Positions 7,814-17,459 of a DNA stretch of 64,000 nucleotides are shown one piece after another (the stretch's first letter is position 1; each line of letters opens with the position of its first letter). Source of the DNA: Peribacillus simplex (GTDB taxonomy: Bacteria > Bacillota > Bacilli > Bacillales > DSM-1321). The position numbers and the translations under genes were made by a program. The notes below the pieces were generated by a model that worked only from the letters and a program-made list of their open reading frames with translations, had not been told where the DNA came from and did no database searches. The stretch is taken from NCBI RefSeq assembly GCF_030123325.1, contig NZ_CP126106.1:5277001-5341000 (forward strand), in the 5' to 3' direction.

Positions 7814-9136
7814 TTAATATGAACGTTCATCATCCCGTTCACTTTTTTTAAGGAGCCAGTACACTGGCATACCTATGATGAGGATGATCACCGAGTACAA
7901 CGCATTTAAAGGTGTATCGATTAAAGTGCTTACAACAATGTATATTGCTCCAGCAATCGCCACGATGGGGATGAATGGGTAAAACGGCACTTTATAAGTT
8001 TTCGCATCCGGATCTTTTTTGCGTAAGATGAAGACCGCGAAGAATGCTAATCCATAAAAACAGAAGACAGAGAATACAGCCATATTGGTAAGTTTGTCAG
8101 GGTCTGTTGCAACCATCATGATAATGGCAATGATCACTTGCAATACCGTAGCATTTATTGGCGTTTTAAACTTAGGCGATATTTTCCCGATTTGTTTATG
8201 GCCTGGCATCATTTTATCAGTCGCCATCGCCAAGGTAATGCGCGGAAAGGTCAAAAGCTTTCCGTTCAAGCAACCGAAGATTGAAATCGCTATTCCGATT
8301 GATATCAATTTCCCGCCCAATTCACCAAAGAGGAGCGTTGCCGCAACATTCGCTGCATTCGTACCATGAGCTATGACTCCCTCCGCCCCCAATACATGAA
8401 GCATGGCAAGGTTCACAGCCAAGTAAGCGACCATGACCACGACTAATCCCGTTATGATTGCACGCGGCAATGTTTTCTGCGGGTTTTTCATTTCCCCAGC
8501 CATGAAGCCGACATTCATCCAGCCATCATACGCCCAGAGCGTAGCCAAAATCGCACCGGCCATACTGATTTTCATTGAACTTTCACTATCGATATTGAAT
8601 ACAGGCATATCACCTTGTGCGATACCGAACACCGCTATGAAAATGATGGGGATCAGTTTAGCAACGGTCGATAAAGTTTGTATGATACCGCCGTATTTTG
8701 TCCCCAGAAGATTCATGCCCGCTATAAATACGATCGTAAAAATCCCTATCGCCAAAGTGTAGCCAGAAGCGATATTAAATATTCCGGCGACTAATAACCC
8801 GAAGTATAAACTGAGTGCGCCCATGACTGCAGGTCCATATACCAATGTCTGAACCCAGCCGCATAGGAATCCCCATGCTTTTCCGTACACTTCTTCCATA
8901 TAAACATATAAGCCTCCCGTTTTAGGGATCCGTGTACTCACTTCCGCAATCGTCAACCCGCTTGCAAGGGTGATCAAGCCGCCTATCAGCCAAGCTAATA
9001 AGGCCATGGTTGAATTACCGCTTAACTCAAGCACGTCACCAGGTCTCATGAAAATACCAGAACCGATAACTGTACCAACTACAATTGATGTTCCAACCCA
9101 AAAGCCAATCGTTTTCTTCAATTGGTCATTTCTCAT
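7814..9136 (-). CDS. APC-superfamily amino acid permease (SteT/LAT-like)
   Basis: A 440-residue protein with about twelve transmembrane helices. The broken first helix with GTVIGSGIFMRPG is the substrate-binding signature of the LAT/APC family; IPKTGGLYVYMEEVYG follows. It is closest in pattern to B. subtilis SteT (YkbA), a serine/threonine exchanger, but substrate specificity cannot be read from sequence. I placed the start at the ATG with GGGGAGGA five bases upstream rather than at the GTG eight codons earlier. It is a stand-alone gene with its own terminator. Confidence 0.85.
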   Translation of the reverse strand: MRNDQLKKTIGFWVGTSIVVGTVIGSGIFMRPGDVLELSGNSTMALLAWLIGGLITLASGLTIAEVSTRIPKTGGLYVYMEEVYGKAWGFLCGWVQTLVYGPAVMGALSLYFGLLVAGIFNIASGYTLAIGIFTIVFIAGMNLLGTKYGGIIQTLSTVAKLIPIIFIAVFGIAQGDMPVFNIDSESSMKISMAGAILATLWAYDGWMNVGFMAGEMKNPQKTLPRAIITGLVVVMVAYLAVNLAMLHVLGAEGVIAHGTNAANVAATLLFGELGGKLISIGIAISIFGCLNGKLLTFPRITLAMATDKMMPGHKQIGKISPKFKTPINATVLQVIIAIIMMVATDPDKLTNMAVFSVFCFYGLAFFAVFILRKKDPDAKTYKVPFYPFIPIVAIAGAIYIVVSTLIDTPLNALYSVIILIIGMPVYWLLKKSERDDERSY

Positions 9137-9449
9137 GATGTCCTCCCCAGGTGTACACATGTACTTTATTTATACTAAAATTATATCATATAAATTATAT
9201 GAGAATAGTTTATGAAATCATTTGAATATTACAAAAAATACCCAAACACGTTGGTATCACTACGCTCAGGGAGCTTTTTTGCTTTTATATTTTTTTTACT
9301 AATTATATTTGAAACTGCACTAAAAACCGAATATTTTTTTATTATCAAAAGAATTTCCGATAATTAACTCGATAATTACGAATTAAAAACACCAAAACTA
9401 AATTAACGTTCGTAATTAATTTCCTGGGATTCCGGCTTTTTTTTTAGCC
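9137..9449. other. Intergenic region between uppP and the APC permease
   Basis: Very AT-rich, no ORF. An 8-bp inverted repeat (ATTACGAA 9374-9381, TTCGTAAT 9409-9416) lies here, and a small GCTC-AGG-GAGC hairpin with six Ts near 9267-9283 looks like a plus-strand terminator with no gene in front of it. Promoters of the permease probably lie here; none is strong enough to call. Confidence 0.4.
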
Positions 9450-9480
9450 AAAAAAAAGCCACCCCGAATCAACGGGGTGG
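9450..9480 (-). terminator. Intrinsic terminator of uppP
   Basis: Stem CCACCCCG-6-CGGGGTGG, followed on the minus strand by eight Ts. Confidence 0.9.
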
Positions 9481-9510
9481 TTCCTCTCCTATTTCACGCT
9501 TCATTTCGTA

Positions 9511-10338
9511 TTACCAAATAATGAATAGCAGCACAACCGCCAAGACGATCCGGTAAATGGCAAATGGAGTCAATTTCACTTTATTGATTAAAATCAAGAA
9601 AAAGCGGATACAGAATAACGCAAAGATAAATGCACTGATGAAACCTGCGATAAAGAATGGCAGAACTTCAGGCGTGAAGAATTCCCAGTATTTCACGATT
9701 TTCAACAGACTGGCACCAGCCATGATCGGCACTGCCATGATGAACGTGAAATCGGAAGCAGCGCGATAGCTCATTCCTAAAAGAACTCCTCCGGAAATGG
9801 TTGAACCTGAACGCGAGAATCCCGGCCACAGTGACAAACATTGAATTAACCCTACACCGAAAGCTTGTTTATAAGTGATTTGGTCAACCGTTTCTGCTGT
9901 CAGCTTTGGACGGAATTTATCCGCAGCAATCATCAAAAACGCACCAAGGAACAATCCGACGATAACCGTCTTCATCGTAAATAAATGTTCGTCAATGTAA
10001 TCTTCGAATAATAGACCTAAAACGCCTGCCGGCAGCAATCCGACAAAGATCTGCAATAGGTTAAGCTTCGGGCCGCTCGCAACGGATGTGCCCTTCAGCT
10101 TCCTTAAACCAAGCAAGTCCATGAACCGTCCCCAGAAGAGCACGACAACGGCGAGTATCGAACCAAGCTGGATGACCACCTTAAAGGCATTGGCCACTTC
10201 ACTCCCGAAAAGCTCAGTTGATTTCAGCCATAAATCATCAACGATGATCATATGCCCTGTAGACGATACAGGAGCAAATTCAGTTAATCCTTCTACAAGA
10301 CCAAGGATAACCGCAACAAAAATTTCCCACATATTCAT
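9511..10338 (-). CDS. uppP: Undecaprenyl-diphosphatase (BacA/UppP)
   Basis: A 275-residue integral membrane enzyme that dephosphorylates undecaprenyl diphosphate at the outer face of the membrane, recycling the lipid carrier for peptidoglycan and giving bacitracin tolerance. Both signature segments are present: GLVEGLTEFAPVSSTGH near the N-terminus (Glu-rich motif) and WPGFSRSGSTISGG around residue 170 with the catalytic Arg/Ser. About eight hydrophobic helices; length is normal. GAGGTG lies six bases before the chosen ATG; a GTG three codons earlier overlaps that SD and is less likely. Own terminator. Confidence 0.95.
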   Translation of the reverse strand: MNMWEIFVAVILGLVEGLTEFAPVSSTGHMIIVDDLWLKSTELFGSEVANAFKVVIQLGSILAVVVLFWGRFMDLLGLRKLKGTSVASGPKLNLLQIFVGLLPAGVLGLLFEDYIDEHLFTMKTVIVGLFLGAFLMIAADKFRPKLTAETVDQITYKQAFGVGLIQCLSLWPGFSRSGSTISGGVLLGMSYRAASDFTFIMAVPIMAGASLLKIVKYWEFFTPEVLPFFIAGFISAFIFALFCIRFFLILINKVKLTPFAIYRIVLAVVLLFIIW

Positions 10339-10485
10339 TTTATTCACCTCATATTTCGAACACCTATTTATGGAAATACCATATGTATTTTACTCGTTGT
10401 TTAAAATATTGTCTATTAAACATTGCTGAAACAATTCAGTGATACGTGTATGATAGGGTTCAAGATAAAGTTTAAAGGGGATGTG

Positions 10486-11235
10486 ATGATTTTGCAAAAC
10501 ATACTTATTTTCGCCCATAGGGGGTCCAAGGGGACGCATCCTGAAAATACCATGGCCGCATTTCAAAAGGCGGCAGAAAACGGGGCCGATGGGATCGAGT
10601 TCGATGTCCATCTCAGTTCTGATGGGGAATTGGTCATCATCCATGACGAAACACTTGATCGAACGACCACCCTTACCGGTTATGTAAAAGAGCATTCGGC
10701 ACAAAGGCTGAAAACGGCTGATGCCGGGAGCAAGTTTTCCAAGGAATTCCTTGGGGAGCGGATTCCTTTTTTAATGGACGTTTTCGACTGGGCTAAGGGA
10801 AATGCTTTATGGATGAATATCGAAATCAAAACGGATAAACTCGCTTACGAAGGAATCGAACAGAAGATCATTGATTTAATTCGTCAATATCAAATGGAAA
10901 AGCGGGTGATCCTCTCTTCCTTCAACCATCAATCCATTGAAAAAGTGAAGATGCTTGCCCCAGACCTTGAACGTGCATTATTGTTCGAGGGGCTTCCTGA
11001 AAACTATGAAGAGATTTTACGTGATAAAAAAGAAGCGGGTTTTCATCCGGATAAAAACAGCCTGACCCCGGAAGTTAATGAAAAAGCGAAAAAACTTGGA
11101 TATAAAATCCGGCCTTGGGTCGCCAATGATGAAGCCGACATCGTCAAGCTGGCAGAGTTGGGAGTCGACGTCATCATGACCGATTACCCTGAAAAGGCAA
11201 TCAAGATTTTAAAGGCATGGCAGTCACATGCCTGA
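10486..11235 (+). CDS. Glycerophosphodiester phosphodiesterase
   Basis: A 249-residue cytosolic enzyme of the GDPD/UgpQ type. It hydrolyses glycerophosphodiesters to glycerol-3-phosphate and an alcohol. The catalytic set is complete: AHRGSKGTHPENT (general acid-base His and Arg), GIEFDVHLSSDG (metal-binding Glu and Asp), IIHDETLDRTT, and a C-terminal VDVIMTDYPEKA. There is no signal peptide, so it acts on internal substrates. The start is the ATG six bases after AAAGGGG; the ORF is open further upstream without a ribosome-binding site. A single-gene unit between uppP and a hairpin. Confidence 0.92.
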   Translation: MILQNILIFAHRGSKGTHPENTMAAFQKAAENGADGIEFDVHLSSDGELVIIHDETLDRTTTLTGYVKEHSAQRLKTADAGSKFSKEFLGERIPFLMDVFDWAKGNALWMNIEIKTDKLAYEGIEQKIIDLIRQYQMEKRVILSSFNHQSIEKVKMLAPDLERALLFEGLPENYEEILRDKKEAGFHPDKNSLTPEVNEKAKKLGYKIRPWVANDEADIVKLAELGVDVIMTDYPEKAIKILKAWQSHA

Positions 11236-11243
11236 ACAATGCG

Positions 11244-11272
11244 AAAGAGAAGGAGCGATGCTCCTTCTCTTT
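11244..11272. terminator. Hairpin between convergent genes (probable terminator)
   Basis: A 13-bp perfect stem AAAGAGAAGGAGC/GCTCCTTCTCTTT with a 3-nt loop. Flanking T-runs are short on both strands, so it is a moderate terminator for both the phosphodiesterase and SASP genes. Confidence 0.65.
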
Positions 11273-11295
11273 CAAATCCATATTTATTCAATTAA

Positions 11296-11505
11296 TTAAC
11301 GAGAAAAGTTTGAACCGCCTAATTGTTGTTCAGCCATTTGAACCAAACGTTTTGTGATTTCCCCACCAACAGATCCGTTAGCGCGAGAAGTAGTGTCAGC
11401 ACCTAGGTTTACACCAAATTCACTAGCGATTTCATTCTTCATTTGTTGTAGGGCTTGTTCTGCACCAGATACTAAAAGTTGATTGCTGTTATTGTTGTTT
11501 GCCAT
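11296..11505 (-). CDS. Alpha/beta-type small acid-soluble spore protein
   Basis: A 69-residue SASP that coats DNA in the dormant spore. The GPR protease site is visible (KNEIASEFGV, cut after Glu), followed by the DNA-binding consensus GADTTSRANGSVGGEITKRL. GGAGGTG precedes the ATG by seven bases. Single gene, no operon partner. Expression in the forespore under sigma-G is expected from the family, but I did not verify a sigma-G promoter. Confidence 0.95.
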   Translation of the reverse strand: MANNNNSNQLLVSGAEQALQQMKNEIASEFGVNLGADTTSRANGSVGGEITKRLVQMAEQQLGGSNFSR

Positions 11506-11670
11506 GTGTTTTCACCTCCTACTAATATTAATTAGCATTTTAAGCTTAAATTATTATTGCCAATTTATTGAATTTTTTTGTTTAGGATCCTCTCAATCCT
11601 AAGCTCTTTATCATGAATTTCTTTTTATGCTCATAAACTGTTAGGAAACTTTCAGTAGGAGGGAAAAGAA

Positions 11671-12954
11671 TTGCAAATACATGTGGTTAGGCCAGGCCAG
11701 ACGTTATATGGCATCGCCCAGACATACAGCGTAACCGTTGACAGGCTCGTCGAATCAAATAAGATCCCTAACCCAAATAATCTTGTTTCGGGGCAGGCCC
11801 TTGTCATTCCAATCGTCGGCAGTTATTATTTCGTTCAACCGGGTGATAGTTTATATTCGATATCTCAAAGAGTTGATGTCCCTGTTCAAGAATTGGCAAG
11901 AATAAATGGCATTTCCGAAAATCAAATCCTATCCGTTGGATACCGGCTCTATATTCCGGCACGAAAGAAAAGGACCGCCGAATTCAACGGTTATGTCGAG
12001 CCGCGGGGTACATCGGTTGCACCGGCCCTTGAAACGGCCGCCAGGGAAGCTGGGCCCTATTTAACCTATTTAGCCCCTTTCAGCTTCCAGGCGCTTCGTG
12101 ACGGTTCCTTAAAAGAGCCTTTGCTCAATGAATTCCCTGCCATCGCCAGAGAAAATAAAAATGTCCTGATGATGGTCATCACAAATCAGGAAAATGATCA
12201 ATTCAGCGATGAGCTTGGGCGAATCATTTTAACGAATACTTCCGTTCAGAATAAGTTCCTGAACAATATCGTTACAACGGCAAAGAAATATGGATTCCGG
12301 GATATTCACTTTGACTTTGAATTTTTAAGGCCAGCCGATAAAGAAGCGTATAATCAATTTCTCCGAAAAGCCAAGGAACGATTCAAGAAAGAAGGATGGT
12401 TCATTTCCACGGCACTTGCCCCTAAAACAAGTGCAGAGCAAAAAGGCCGTTGGTATGAGGCACATGACTATAAAGCACATGGTGAAATCGTCGACTTCGT
12501 TATCATCATGACTTATGAATGGGGATATAGCGGAGGACCGGCAATGGCTGTGTCACCTATCGGACCTGTTCGGGAAGTTCTCGAATATGCCGTCACCGAT
12601 ATTCCCTCCAACAAGATCCTGATGGGGCAGAATCTATATGGCTATGATTGGACCCTGCCTTTTGTACAGGGATCCACTGCCAGGGCCGTGAGTCCGCAGC
12701 AGGCCATCCAGATTGCGGCGGCCAATAATGTGGCCATCGAGTATGATGAAACCGCCCAGGCCCCGCACTTCAACTATACTGTAGAGGATAGGCAGCATGA
12801 AGTGTGGTTTGAAGATGCCAGATCCATTCAGGCAAAATTCGATTTAATCAAAGAACTGAACCTGAGGGGAATGAGTTATTGGAAGCTCGGCTTAGCCTTC
12901 CCTCAAAACTGGCTGCTCATCAGCGATAACTTTAACGTACGGAGAAGGGTCTAA
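11671..12954 (+). CDS. yaaH: Spore cortex-lytic N-acetylglucosaminidase YaaH/SleL
   Basis: A 427-residue protein, the same length as B. subtilis YaaH. Two LysM domains lie at residues 2-47 and 51-96 (each with RPGQTLYGIA or QPGDSLYSIS), followed by a GH18 domain with the catalytic D-x-x-x-D-x-E signature DIHFDFE near residue 210. The enzyme acts on muramic-lactam-containing cortex fragments during germination. No signal peptide, which is normal because it is targeted during spore assembly. It starts at TTG with AGGAGGG eight bases upstream. Placed next to a SASP gene. Confidence 0.92.
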   Translation: MQIHVVRPGQTLYGIAQTYSVTVDRLVESNKIPNPNNLVSGQALVIPIVGSYYFVQPGDSLYSISQRVDVPVQELARINGISENQILSVGYRLYIPARKKRTAEFNGYVEPRGTSVAPALETAAREAGPYLTYLAPFSFQALRDGSLKEPLLNEFPAIARENKNVLMMVITNQENDQFSDELGRIILTNTSVQNKFLNNIVTTAKKYGFRDIHFDFEFLRPADKEAYNQFLRKAKERFKKEGWFISTALAPKTSAEQKGRWYEAHDYKAHGEIVDFVIIMTYEWGYSGGPAMAVSPIGPVREVLEYAVTDIPSNKILMGQNLYGYDWTLPFVQGSTARAVSPQQAIQIAAANNVAIEYDETAQAPHFNYTVEDRQHEVWFEDARSIQAKFDLIKELNLRGMSYWKLGLAFPQNWLLISDNFNVRRRV

Positions 12955-13040
12955 AAAAAGATGAAGGAATACCGAAACGCAAACGGGCATATAATCAATC
13001 ATCGAGCATGAAGTCCAGTTCAGGATACGTGACTCAACCA

Positions 13041-13074
13041 TAAAAGCCTTCCGACATCATCTGGAAGGCTTTTA
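13041..13074 (+). terminator. Intrinsic terminator of yaaH
   Basis: Stem AAAAGCCTTCC/GGAAGGCTTTT with a 10-nt loop, about 85 bp after the stop. Confidence 0.85.
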
Positions 13075-13188
13075 TCATTTACCCTAAAATTTCCAATTTC
13101 CATCATTCAAAGTTTGTCTGGCCGCACCCTTATGAGCCAAGCCTTTTTTGACCATACTAAAAGGAACAGCTTAAGGGATGTGAAAAAC

Positions 13189-14181
13189 ATGATTCGAATC
13201 GGTCCATACACCAGCATCGTTCCCAGATTTCCGCGTTTCATCAGATTGCTTTCCACCATCGCATTATTTTTACTTTCATTCGGGGTCTTGATACACTTTG
13301 TGGAGCCAGAGAGATTCCCTACGTTACTTGATGGCATCTGGTGGGCAATCGTGACTATGTCAACGGTGGGTTACGGAGATTTCACTCCCGTGACAAGTCT
13401 TGGAAAAGTCATTGGAATTGTCCTCATTTTGTCGGGCGCCGGCCTGATTACCTCTTATTTTGCGTACATTGCAAAGATTTCCATTTCCAATGAACAGCAA
13501 TTTCTATCAGGAAAGAAAGTATTCGGCGGCGGCGGTCATATTATCATTGTGGGTTGGAATGGCCGTTCCCAGAGAATCATCGAGAACATTCATGATCGTA
13601 AACATCATCAATCCATTGTCCTTATAGATGATACACTGCAAAAGCACCCGCTTCCAAGAACGAATATCCACTTTATCCAAGGAAAAGCTACATTGGATTC
13701 CGTTTTGCAGAAGGCAAATGTAAAACAAGCCATACGCGTCCTGATCACGGCTGACCTTAAGCAAGACGAGCTGCAAACGGATATGTTCTCGATATTAACA
13801 TTACTGGCAGTCAAAGGGCTGAATCCTCATGTATATTGTCTTGTGGAAATATTAACGCAGGAACAAAAGGAAAATGCTTTACGGGCAGGGGCGGACGGTA
13901 TCGTGGAAACGAATAAATTTGCGAGTGAATATATGCAGGATTGCTTATCGAAGGGGATCCTTGCGGAAGCCGAAGAGCAAAGTGAACGGGATGGATTGAA
14001 CATCAAGCAGCTGACCATCCAGGATGACTGGGTTGAATTGACGTTTAAACAGTTGAAAGTTAAGCTATTCGATCAAGACATTTTATTGGTCGGCATCATT
14101 TCAGGAGGCAAGAAATTAATCAAGCCCCCTGGAGATGTAATCATACATCGTGATGACACCTTGCTCATCATTGAAGATTAA
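13189..14181 (+). CDS. yugO: Potassium channel with RCK domain (YugO)
   Basis: A 330-residue K+ channel. Two transmembrane helices flank a pore loop with the selectivity filter TVGYGD (about residues 62-67); an RCK/TrkA-N domain (IIIVGWNGRSQRIIENI) and a TrkA-C domain follow. B. subtilis YugO is needed for electrical signalling in biofilms; that role is inferred here by homology. I chose the ATG at 13189 after AAGGGATG. In-frame upstream codons back to 13114 (TTG and ATG) have no ribosome-binding site and would add 25 residues. It converges on yugN with a four-base overlap of the stop codons. Confidence 0.9.
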   Translation: MIRIGPYTSIVPRFPRFIRLLSTIALFLLSFGVLIHFVEPERFPTLLDGIWWAIVTMSTVGYGDFTPVTSLGKVIGIVLILSGAGLITSYFAYIAKISISNEQQFLSGKKVFGGGGHIIIVGWNGRSQRIIENIHDRKHHQSIVLIDDTLQKHPLPRTNIHFIQGKATLDSVLQKANVKQAIRVLITADLKQDELQTDMFSILTLLAVKGLNPHVYCLVEILTQEQKENALRAGADGIVETNKFASEYMQDCLSKGILAEAEEQSERDGLNIKQLTIQDDWVELTFKQLKVKLFDQDILLVGIISGGKKLIKPPGDVIIHRDDTLLIIED

Positions 14182-14582
14182 TGTAATAAAAGCTTTTCCA
14201 AATCACGGACAAGCGCTTTTCCTAATGAGATATAGTTTTCCGGAAATTCGGCATCCGGATCTTCAGGCTCGGCAAACTGATTGAAGGAAGCGGAGAGGTT
14301 TCCGATATTTCCTTCATCATCCATCCCGTCCTCATACTTATGAGATAACAAAAACGGTTGTAATAGTTCGACCATTACCCCATCCTTATCGAGTGAACCA
14401 TCAACAGCCTTGAAAGGGACTCGCAAGAATTGGTAGCCATCACTGTCATCAATCTTATAATCAAAAGACCCGTGGTCATAATCCCATCCCCCGCCTATCA
14501 CATATCCTTCCGGCTTTAACTTCGTCTCCAGATCGAACAAACCGAATGTTTTCCCTTCCAACTGAGAAGAAATTTTAATCAT
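14178..14582 (-). CDS. yugN: YugN-like family protein
   Basis: A 134-residue soluble acidic protein of the YugN family (B. subtilis YugN is about 133 aa). Recognisable core: GYVIGGGWDYDHGSFDYKID followed by YQFLRVPF. Function unknown. It keeps the B. subtilis position between yugO and pgi. AGAGG lies nine bases before the ATG. Its last codon overlaps the convergent yugO stop, so the two 3' ends must be transcribed as antisense to each other unless termination occurs inside the genes; no separate terminator is visible. Confidence 0.9.
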   Translation of the reverse strand: MIKISSQLEGKTFGLFDLETKLKPEGYVIGGGWDYDHGSFDYKIDDSDGYQFLRVPFKAVDGSLDKDGVMVELLQPFLLSHKYEDGMDDEGNIGNLSASFNQFAEPEDPDAEFPENYISLGKALVRDLEKLLLH

Positions 14583-14754
14583 TGTATAAAACCTCTTTCG
14601 CTAATTTTCTATTAGCTTAACCAAAGTGCCTTAAAAAAAACCCGGAATGCCTCTATTGTTCCCTCGATTGGCGTAAGGTCGGCTTCCAAGCCATGCTTTT
14701 GTGAAGTTTCCCTCTCTTCGTCGCTTCCTTGATGGCACTGCTTTAGCTTTCAAC

Positions 14755-14800
14755 AAAAAAAGGCATCAAGCAGGATGTTATTCCGGCTTGATGCCTTTTA
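14755..14800 (-). terminator. Intrinsic terminator of pgi
   Basis: Stem AAAAGGCATCAAGC/GCTTGATGCCTTTT with Ts on the minus strand. Confidence 0.9.
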
Positions 14801-14802
14801 TA

Positions 14803-16149
14803 TTATAAGCGCTGTTCGAGCTCCGCTTTTTTCTTTTCATAACCCGGCTTTCCTAAAAGGGCAAACATGTTCACCTTATAGGCTTCCACTCCAGGCTGAT
14901 CAAATGGATTTACACCCAGTAAGTATCCGCTCATTGCACAAGCTTTCTCGAAGAAATATACAAGGTAGCCAAAAGTATAAGCATCGAGCTGGGGAACCGT
15001 TACGATCAGGTTGGGAACGCCACCGTCCGTATGGGCTAACAGCGTACCCTCAAATGCTTTATCATTCACGAATTGCACCGTTTTGCCTGATAGGTAATTC
15101 AGGCCATCCAAGTCATTGGCCGCTTCTTCAATCAAGATTTCATGACGGGCCTTTTCCACTTTGATGACTGTTTCAAAAAGATCACGCCGTCCTTCCTGAA
15201 CATACTGCCCCAATGAATGCAGGTCAGTCGAGAAGTTAGCCGATGAAGGGAATATCCCTTTTTGATCCTTTCCTTCACTTTCCCCAAATAATTGTTTCCA
15301 CCACTCAGAGAAATATTGAAGTCCAGGCTCATAGTTTATCAGCATTTCAATCGTTTTCCCTTTATTGTATAGGATATTCCGAACTGCAGCATATTGGTAT
15401 GCCTGATTCTCGCCTAACTCGGAAGAGCTGAAGTCCACCCTGGCGCGCTCGGCTCCCTCCATGATTTGATCGATATCCGCCCCGCTGACCGCAATCGGAA
15501 GCAGCCCTACAGCCGTTAAGACCGAGTAACGTCCGCCAACATCATCAGGAATGACGAAGGTTTGGAAGCCTTCCTCCGTCGCTACCGTTTTTAATGCACC
15601 CTTCTCTTTATCAGTGGTGGCATAAATGCGGCCCTTAGCTTCTTCAACGCCGTATTTTTGTTCCAACAGCTTCCGGAAAATCCTGAAAGCCAGCGCAGGC
15701 TCCGTGGTCGTACCGGATTTAGAGATGACATTGATCGAGAAATCCCTATTTTCCAACAGGTCCATCAAGTCCTGCATATATGTAGAGCTTATATTATTAC
15801 CCACAAATAAAATTTGCGGTGCATTTCTTTTATCCGAAGGTAAAATGTTATAAAAACTATGTTGAAGCATCTCAACTGCTGCCCGCGCTCCCAGATATGA
15901 TCCACCAATTCCGATAACCAGCAGCACTTCTGAATCTTCTTTTATTTTGGCTGCCGCTTTTTTGATTCTTGAGAACTCTTCTTTATCATAATTGGCGGGT
16001 AAATCAAGCCAGCCAAGATATTCATTGCCTGCCCCTGTCTGCTCATGCAGGGAATGGTGTGCCACTTTTACAGCATCCTGTAAATAGGTAATTTCATGCT
16101 CCCCGAAAAACGGCAGGGCTTTTGAATAATCGAAACGAATATGGGCCAT
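14803..16149 (-). CDS. pgi: Glucose-6-phosphate isomerase
   Basis: A 448-residue cytosolic glycolytic enzyme interconverting glucose-6-phosphate and fructose-6-phosphate. Phosphate-binding and catalytic signatures are present: VIGIGGSYLGARAA (about residues 78-91), ISKSGTTTEPALAFR, and GGRYSVLTAVGLLP. Length matches the Firmicute enzyme of about 450 residues. AAGGAGGAATTTG precedes the ATG. Monocistronic, with a strong terminator directly after the stop. Confidence 0.97.
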   Translation of the reverse strand: MAHIRFDYSKALPFFGEHEITYLQDAVKVAHHSLHEQTGAGNEYLGWLDLPANYDKEEFSRIKKAAAKIKEDSEVLLVIGIGGSYLGARAAVEMLQHSFYNILPSDKRNAPQILFVGNNISSTYMQDLMDLLENRDFSINVISKSGTTTEPALAFRIFRKLLEQKYGVEEAKGRIYATTDKEKGALKTVATEEGFQTFVIPDDVGGRYSVLTAVGLLPIAVSGADIDQIMEGAERARVDFSSSELGENQAYQYAAVRNILYNKGKTIEMLINYEPGLQYFSEWWKQLFGESEGKDQKGIFPSSANFSTDLHSLGQYVQEGRRDLFETVIKVEKARHEILIEEAANDLDGLNYLSGKTVQFVNDKAFEGTLLAHTDGGVPNLIVTVPQLDAYTFGYLVYFFEKACAMSGYLLGVNPFDQPGVEAYKVNMFALLGKPGYEKKKAELEQRL

Positions 16150-16254
16150 TCAAATTCCTCCTTGAATTCTTAGTTTCCCTTTCACTTTATCTGATGTAAT
16201 TCTCATAATCAAGAAATCGATCAAGTAAATAATGAATTATGCATATAAAGTAAT

Positions 16255-16276
16255 CTCCCACCTGACAAGGCGGGAG
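16255..16276 (-). terminator. Weak hairpin after yugJ
   Basis: CTCCC-a-CCT-loop-AGG-c-GGGAG; on the minus strand it is followed only by an AT-rich tract, so termination would be inefficient. Confidence 0.45.
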
Positions 16277-16295
16277 AAAGGATCATATCACTTGT

Positions 16296-17459
16296 TTATA
16301 ATGATGCCCGTAAAATGGCAAGGACATCTTCACGGTTCAGGACTTTGAATCTTCCAAATTCCCCTCTGCTCATCGCTTTATCAGCCATGACTTCCAATTG
16401 TGAGTCATCGATGCCATAATCCGAAAGATTGGTCGGCGCCCCTAAGCTGCTCCAAAATGACCTAAGTCTTTCAATGCCTTCAAGGGCCGCTTCCTCATCT
16501 GTCTTACCTTCAGGATCTACATGGAATACACGGACTGCCACTTGTTTAAAGCGTGCGACATTTTCATGCAGCACATGCTTCATCCAATTTGGGAATAAGA
16601 TGGCCAATCCGCCTGCATGCGGGATGTCATAAACAGCTGAAACGGCATGTTCAATGTTATGCGTTGCCCAATCACCGCTGTAACCGACCCCAAGCGACCC
16701 ATTCAAGGCCAGGTTTCCGGCATACAGGATAGTAGCCCGGTGCTCATAATTCTCCAGGTCTTCCAATAGTTTAGGTGCCGTTTCAATCACCGTCGATAAC
16801 AGCGATTCACAAAAACGGTCCTGAAGCGGCGCATGCGTTTCCGGATGGAAATAAGTTTCGAACACATGTGACATCATATCGACCATTCCGTATACCGTTT
16901 GGTCTTTCGGTACTGAAAAGGTATTTTCAGGATCCAAAATGGAGAATTGCGGAAATACCAATGGACTTCCCCATCCATATTTCTCTTTCGTTTCCCAGTT
17001 TGTTATGACAGATCCGGAATTCGCCTCAGAGCCGGTTGCAGCTAAAGTCAGCACCGTTCCGAATGGAAGCGCCTCTTCGACTGGTGCCTTCTTAATGACA
17101 AGATCCCATGGATCCCCCTCATATTTAGCACCCGCAACGATGGCCTTTGTAGCGTCGATGACGCTTCCTCCCCCAACAGCAAGGACAAAGTCGATACCAT
17201 GCTCTTTACAAAGATCAACACCTTTCCGGACTGTCGAGATGCGTGGATTCGGTTCAACTCCGGAAAGTTCGTGCACCTCTGCATCGACCACTTTCAAGGT
17301 ATTGACCACTTTTTCATATAAGCCATTTTTCTTTATGCTTCCTCCACCATATACAAGTAAAACTTTATCACCATACGCAGGAATTTCAGTTTTTAGGCTT
17401 TCAAGCTGACCTTTCCCGAAAATGACTTTAGTAGGATTTTTATATGTGAAATTCTCCAA
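16296..17459 (-). CDS. yugJ: Iron-containing alcohol dehydrogenase (butanol dehydrogenase-like YugJ)
   Basis: A 387-residue group III alcohol dehydrogenase, the same length as B. subtilis YugJ. The nucleotide-binding GGGS motif appears twice (VYGGGSIKKNG, AVGGGSVIDATKA). The metal-binding set comes from DMMSHVFETYF and GDWATHNIEHAVSAVYDIPH. It probably reduces aldehydes with NAD(P)H. The true start is TTG at 17459 with AAAGGAGAG five bases upstream; the longer frame to 17516 lacks an SD. Confidence 0.9.
   Translation of the reverse strand: MENFTYKNPTKVIFGKGQLESLKTEIPAYGDKVLLVYGGGSIKKNGLYEKVVNTLKVVDAEVHELSGVEPNPRISTVRKGVDLCKEHGIDFVLAVGGGSVIDATKAIVAGAKYEGDPWDLVIKKAPVEEALPFGTVLTLAATGSEANSGSVITNWETKEKYGWGSPLVFPQFSILDPENTFSVPKDQTVYGMVDMMSHVFETYFHPETHAPLQDRFCESLLSTVIETAPKLLEDLENYEHRATILYAGNLALNGSLGVGYSGDWATHNIEHAVSAVYDIPHAGGLAILFPNWMKHVLHENVARFKQVAVRVFHVDPEGKTDEEAALEGIERLRSFWSSLGAPTNLSDYGIDDSQLEVMADKAMSRGEFGRFKVLNREDVLAILRASL

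Noticed and set aside
9255..9285. Plus-strand terminator of an unseen gene
   Set aside because: Only a 4-bp stem with a T-run and no ORF upstream; noted within the intergenic entry.
9374..9420. Zur box upstream of the APC permease
   Set aside because: Two isolated half-sites (ATTACGA and TCGTAAT) are 28 bp apart; neither forms the 7-1-7 palindrome.
14640..14756. 39-codon basic ORF on the minus strand between pgi and yugN
   Set aside because: Starts at TTG without an SD, lies after the pgi terminator and looks like no known family.
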